Shown here piece by piece: positions 58,816 to 64,000 of a stretch of DNA of 64,000 bases. The notes under the pieces are model-generated. The model was not told the DNA's origin. It ran no database searches and worked only from the letters and a program-made list of their open reading frames with translations. Source of the stretch: Myxocyprinus asiaticus (taxonomy: Eukaryota; Chordata; Actinopteri; Cypriniformes; Catostomidae); the NCBI RefSeq assembly GCF_019703515.2, contig NC_059362.1:23496826-23560825 (forward strand), in the 5' to 3' direction. Within the stretch, counting starts at the first letter, position 1, and each line of letters begins with the position of its first letter. Both the position numbers and the translations under genes were made by a program.

Positions 58816-60426
58816 CAGTTGAAGTCAGAAGTTTACATACACCTTAGCCAAATACATTTAAATTCCTGACATTTAATCGTAGAAAACATTCCCTGTCTTA
58901 GGTCAGTTAGGATCACTACTTTATTTTAAGAATGTGAAATGTCAGGATAATAGTTGAGAGAATTATTTATTTCAGCTTTTATATCTTTCATCACATTCCC
59001 AGTGGGTCAGAAGTTTACATACACATTTAGTATTTGGTATCATTGCCTTTAAATTGTTTAACTTGGGTCAAATGTTTTGGGTAGCCTTCCACAAGCTTCT
59101 CACAATAAGTTGCTGGAATTTTGGCCCATTCCTCCAGACAGAACTGGTGTAACTGAGTCAGGTTTGTAGGCCTCCTTGCTCGCACATGCTTTTTCAGTTC
59201 TGCCCACAAATTTTCTGTTGGAATGAGGTCTGGGCTTTGTGATGGCCACTCCAATACCTTGACTTTGTTGTCCTTATGCCATTTTGCCACAACTTTGGAG
59301 ATATGCTTGGGATCATTGTCCATTTGGAAGATCCATTTGCGACCGAGCTTTAACTTCCTGGCTGATGCCTTGAGATGTTGCTTCAATATATCCACATAAT
59401 TTTCCTTCCTCATGATGCCATCTATTTTGTGAAGTGCACCAGTCCCTCCTGCAGAAAAGCACCCCCACAACATGATGCTGCCATCCCCATGCTTCATGAT
59501 TGGGATGGTGTTCTTCGGCTTGCAAGCCTCACTCTTTTTCCTCCAAACATAACGATGGTCATTATGGCCAAACAGTTACATTTTTGATTCATCAGACCAG
59601 AGGACATTTCTCTAAAAAGATCTTTGTCCCAGTGTGCACTTAAAAACTGTAGTCTGGCTTTTTTATGGCGGTTTTGGAGCAGTGGCTTCTTTCTTGCTGA
59701 GCAGCCTTTCAGGTTATATCGATATAGGACTCGTTTTACTGTGGATATAGATACTTGTCTACCTGTTTCTATATTATCATCACAAGGTCCTTTGCTGTTG
59801 TTCTGGGATTGATTTGAACTTTTCGCACCAAACTACATTCATCTCTAGGAGATGCGACTCCTTCCTGAGCGGTATGATGACTGCATGGTCCCATGGTGTT
59901 TATACTTGCGTACTATTGTTTGTACAGACGAATGTGGTACCTTCAGGTGTTTGGAAATTGCTCCCAAGGATGAACCAGACTTGTGGAGGTCCACAATTTT
60001 TTTTCTGAGGTCCTGGCTGATTTCTTTTGATTTTCCCATGATGTCAAGCAATGAGGCACTGAGTTTGAAGGTAGGCCTTAAAATACATCCACAGGTACAC
60101 CAATTCAGTACACCTCCTATCAGAAGCTAATTGGCTAAATGTCTAAAGGCTTGACATCATTTTCTGGAATTTTCCAAGCTGTTTAAAGGCACAGTTAACT
60201 TAGTTTATGTGAACTTCTGACCCATTGGAATTGTGATATAGTCAATTAAAAGTGAAACAATCTGTCTGTAAACAATTGTTGGAAAAATTACTTGTGTCAT
60301 GCACAAAATAGATGTCCTAAACGACTTGCGAAAACTATAGTTTGCTAATATTAAATCTGTGGAGTGGTTAAAAAATGAGTTCTAATGACTTCAACCTAAG
60401 TGTATGTAAACTTCTGACTTCAAATG
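58816..60426 (-). mobile_element. Sleeping-Beauty-type Tc1 transposon, 1.6 kb, near complete but mutated
   Basis: TA flanks (58814-15, 60427-28). Outer ends CAGTTGAAGTCAGAAGTTTA and CTTCTGACTTCAAATG; inner repeats GTGGGTCAGAAGTTTACATA at ~58998 and its complement at ~60200, giving the IR/DR layout. The transposase is on the - strand: N-terminal HTH part 60051-59845 (GKSKEISQDLRKKIVDLHKS, SSVQTIVRKYKHHGT) and catalytic part 59497-59027 ([20 protein letters not shown], second Asp in MDNDPKH, Glu in PTENLWAELKKH, with 34 residues between). The middle is frameshifted, so no intact enzyme remains. Confidence 0.9.
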
Positions 60427-60429
60427 TAC

Positions 60430-61126
60430 AAACGGAAAGTGCTTAATTCGATTTTCCGCCAAAATAAAATCTCCATTTAACTAGATGCATGAAATGGAAA
60501 AAGAATTGACAGAAATATATTACTAGAAGTAAAATGTAACATTCAATGTAGTAATAACAATAAAAATAATAATATATAATTAATAATTACATTATATTTA
60601 GGCAACATCTCTCAAGTAAGTGTGCTGTTGTACTGATTAAAGGTTTTCATCAATGCTTTCATTAATACTGTGATGCTTTGCTGTGGAAAAAAAATAAAAC
60701 TGATTTCATAGGGCCCTATATGTCAACCCAACAGATAAAACACAAACTACAAGCAGACTAGACATATGGGGTGAAGGACTGTTAATATATAAAAACATGG
60801 GCACACAAATTGTGTCATATGAGTGTTTTGCAGTGTCTTCAACAAACAGAAATAGACTTGTCGTTAAAACCTTTCCTGAAACAATGTAGCTCACAAGTCA
60901 GACTATTGGCTAAGTCTGGTCAATATTGTAATTTATTGTAGCCTAAAACTGCTGACTTGGACAGGAAGAGTCAACCAGACTGACATAAAGTGACCAACCA
61001 CAGCTGCTACCATAGTAATAACATAATAACAGACTGACATCATTAAGTGGTAACTCATTCAAATAATGGCATAGTAGTTTCTGAAAAAAGTTGTGGAGAT
61101 GAAACCAAAGAAATTAGTGGAAAATA
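60430..61126. other. non-genic DNA between two Tc1 elements
   Basis: AT-rich; nothing recognised. Confidence 0.5.
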
Positions 61127-63252
<2,126 letters not shown>

Positions 63253-64000
63253 TGTGTGTTCACTATTAGGGATGTGATGAACGACTAATTTCACTGACAT
63301 TTCAATGGAAATTTTGAAGTCAATTAGTCTAAAAAGAAACCAGTCTTCAGAAAACAGTATAAAAAAAATAAAATAAAAAAAGTGTTTATGCGACCCATTT
63401 AAAATACTTAATCTATTTCAAATCCGAAGTTATTCCACTGAAAAGGGGTATTTATCTGCAACGTGCTCCCTTGCATTATGATCATTGTACATTAAATAAA
63501 GAACATGACACGCAATCACTGAATCAACGTTAGTGAATATTTAACAGGCATATTTATTGAAATCACTTGAATGAATAGTGCAGGACTCACCACGTAAAAG
63601 TTACTTAACATATTAAAACAGTCAGTACATTCTTGAAAATAATTAACAGGTAGACTAAGCCAAATCTACGAGAGAGAAAAAAAATGCACTGAAAATGTGT
63701 GCGTGATGCAGTCGTCCATTAGCCATTGATCTAATATGACAGCTATTAACCAATAACAGTTACGATGTAAAAAAATAAATAATAATAATTAGGCATAGGA
63801 TAGAAAAAATAGGCCTGTGATGTAGCCTACAATAAACCTAATGTATTCTAAACAGGGCGTGCACACAGAATAAAAGATAGTATAACCTGTTAAGGAGTCG
63901 GCACTTCGTTGAAAATAAACAGTAATTTTTTTCCTTAGGGGTGAAACATTACAAACATTGATTTGAAGCAAACAAGTATTTTTTATAGTATAGGGAATTA
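63253..64000. other. non-genic DNA at right edge
   Basis: AT-rich; no exon of slain2 or other gene recognised. Confidence 0.5.

Overview
The window is vertebrate nuclear DNA from a ray-finned fish, most likely a cypriniform (carp/minnow lineage). Genes are spliced with GT..AG introns. The intergenic and intronic DNA is packed with fish-type DNA transposons (Tc1/mariner, hAT, TTAA-ended MITEs), 5S-derived and tRNA-derived SINEs, a DIRS-type retroelement and long dinucleotide microsatellites. No prokaryotic feature was seen.

Five protein genes are supported. (1) The 3' end of fryl (furry-like) runs on the + strand from the left edge to a stop at 22806, with a 3' UTR to about 24.5 kb. Nine exons, one of only 18 nt, encode the last ~440 residues. 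(2) zar1 (zygote arrest 1) is complete on the - strand: four exons, 29928 down to 27777, 324 aa. (3) slc10a4 is complete on the - strand: three exons, 36606 down to 32844, 436 aa. (4) A two-exon secreted leucine-rich-repeat gene resembling lrg1 lies on the + strand, 41065-42206, 327 aa. (5) The 3' two-thirds of slain2 lies on the - strand: six constitutive exons between 56005 and 44507 plus one probable cassette exon; its 5' exons lie beyond the right edge. The order fryl-zar1-slc10a4-slain2 and the tail-to-tail fryl/zar1 arrangement match, as I recall it, human 4p12-p11 (FRYL-ZAR1-SLC10A4-SLAIN2). The LRR gene is an addition to that block.

Layout: 0.2-6.3 kb, fryl intron with two hAT-type elements and a Sleeping-Beauty-type Tc1 relic; 6.3-10.1 kb, fryl exons separated by a TTAA-ended MITE and a tRNA SINE with a 70-bp hairpin; 10.2-14.1 kb, a decayed DIRS element (- strand) interrupted by a 5S-derived SINE; 14-22.5 kb, fryl intron DNA with hAT and Tc1 elements around four small exons; 22.5-24.5 kb, fryl last exon and UTR; 24.6-26.1 kb, a hAT with a nested Tc1; 27.8-30 kb, zar1 with a long inverted-repeat MITE about 100 bp upstream of its ATG; 32.8-36.6 kb, slc10a4; 38-40.7 kb, MITEs; 41-42.4 kb, the LRR gene; 43-56 kb, slain2 with several nested transposons in its introns; 56-64 kb, slain2 upstream intron DNA with a solo LTR, a 1.6-kb Sleeping-Beauty-type copy and another Tc1 with a nested insertion.

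The genes do not form a pathway. I saw no wholly new system. The most useful new observations are a possible internal alternative first exon of fryl, a stray duplicated fryl exon fragment, a frame-preserving slain2 cassette exon that would split a putative EB-binding motif, and several cleanly datable nested transposon insertions. All family calls rest on recall and reading by eye; no database search was run.
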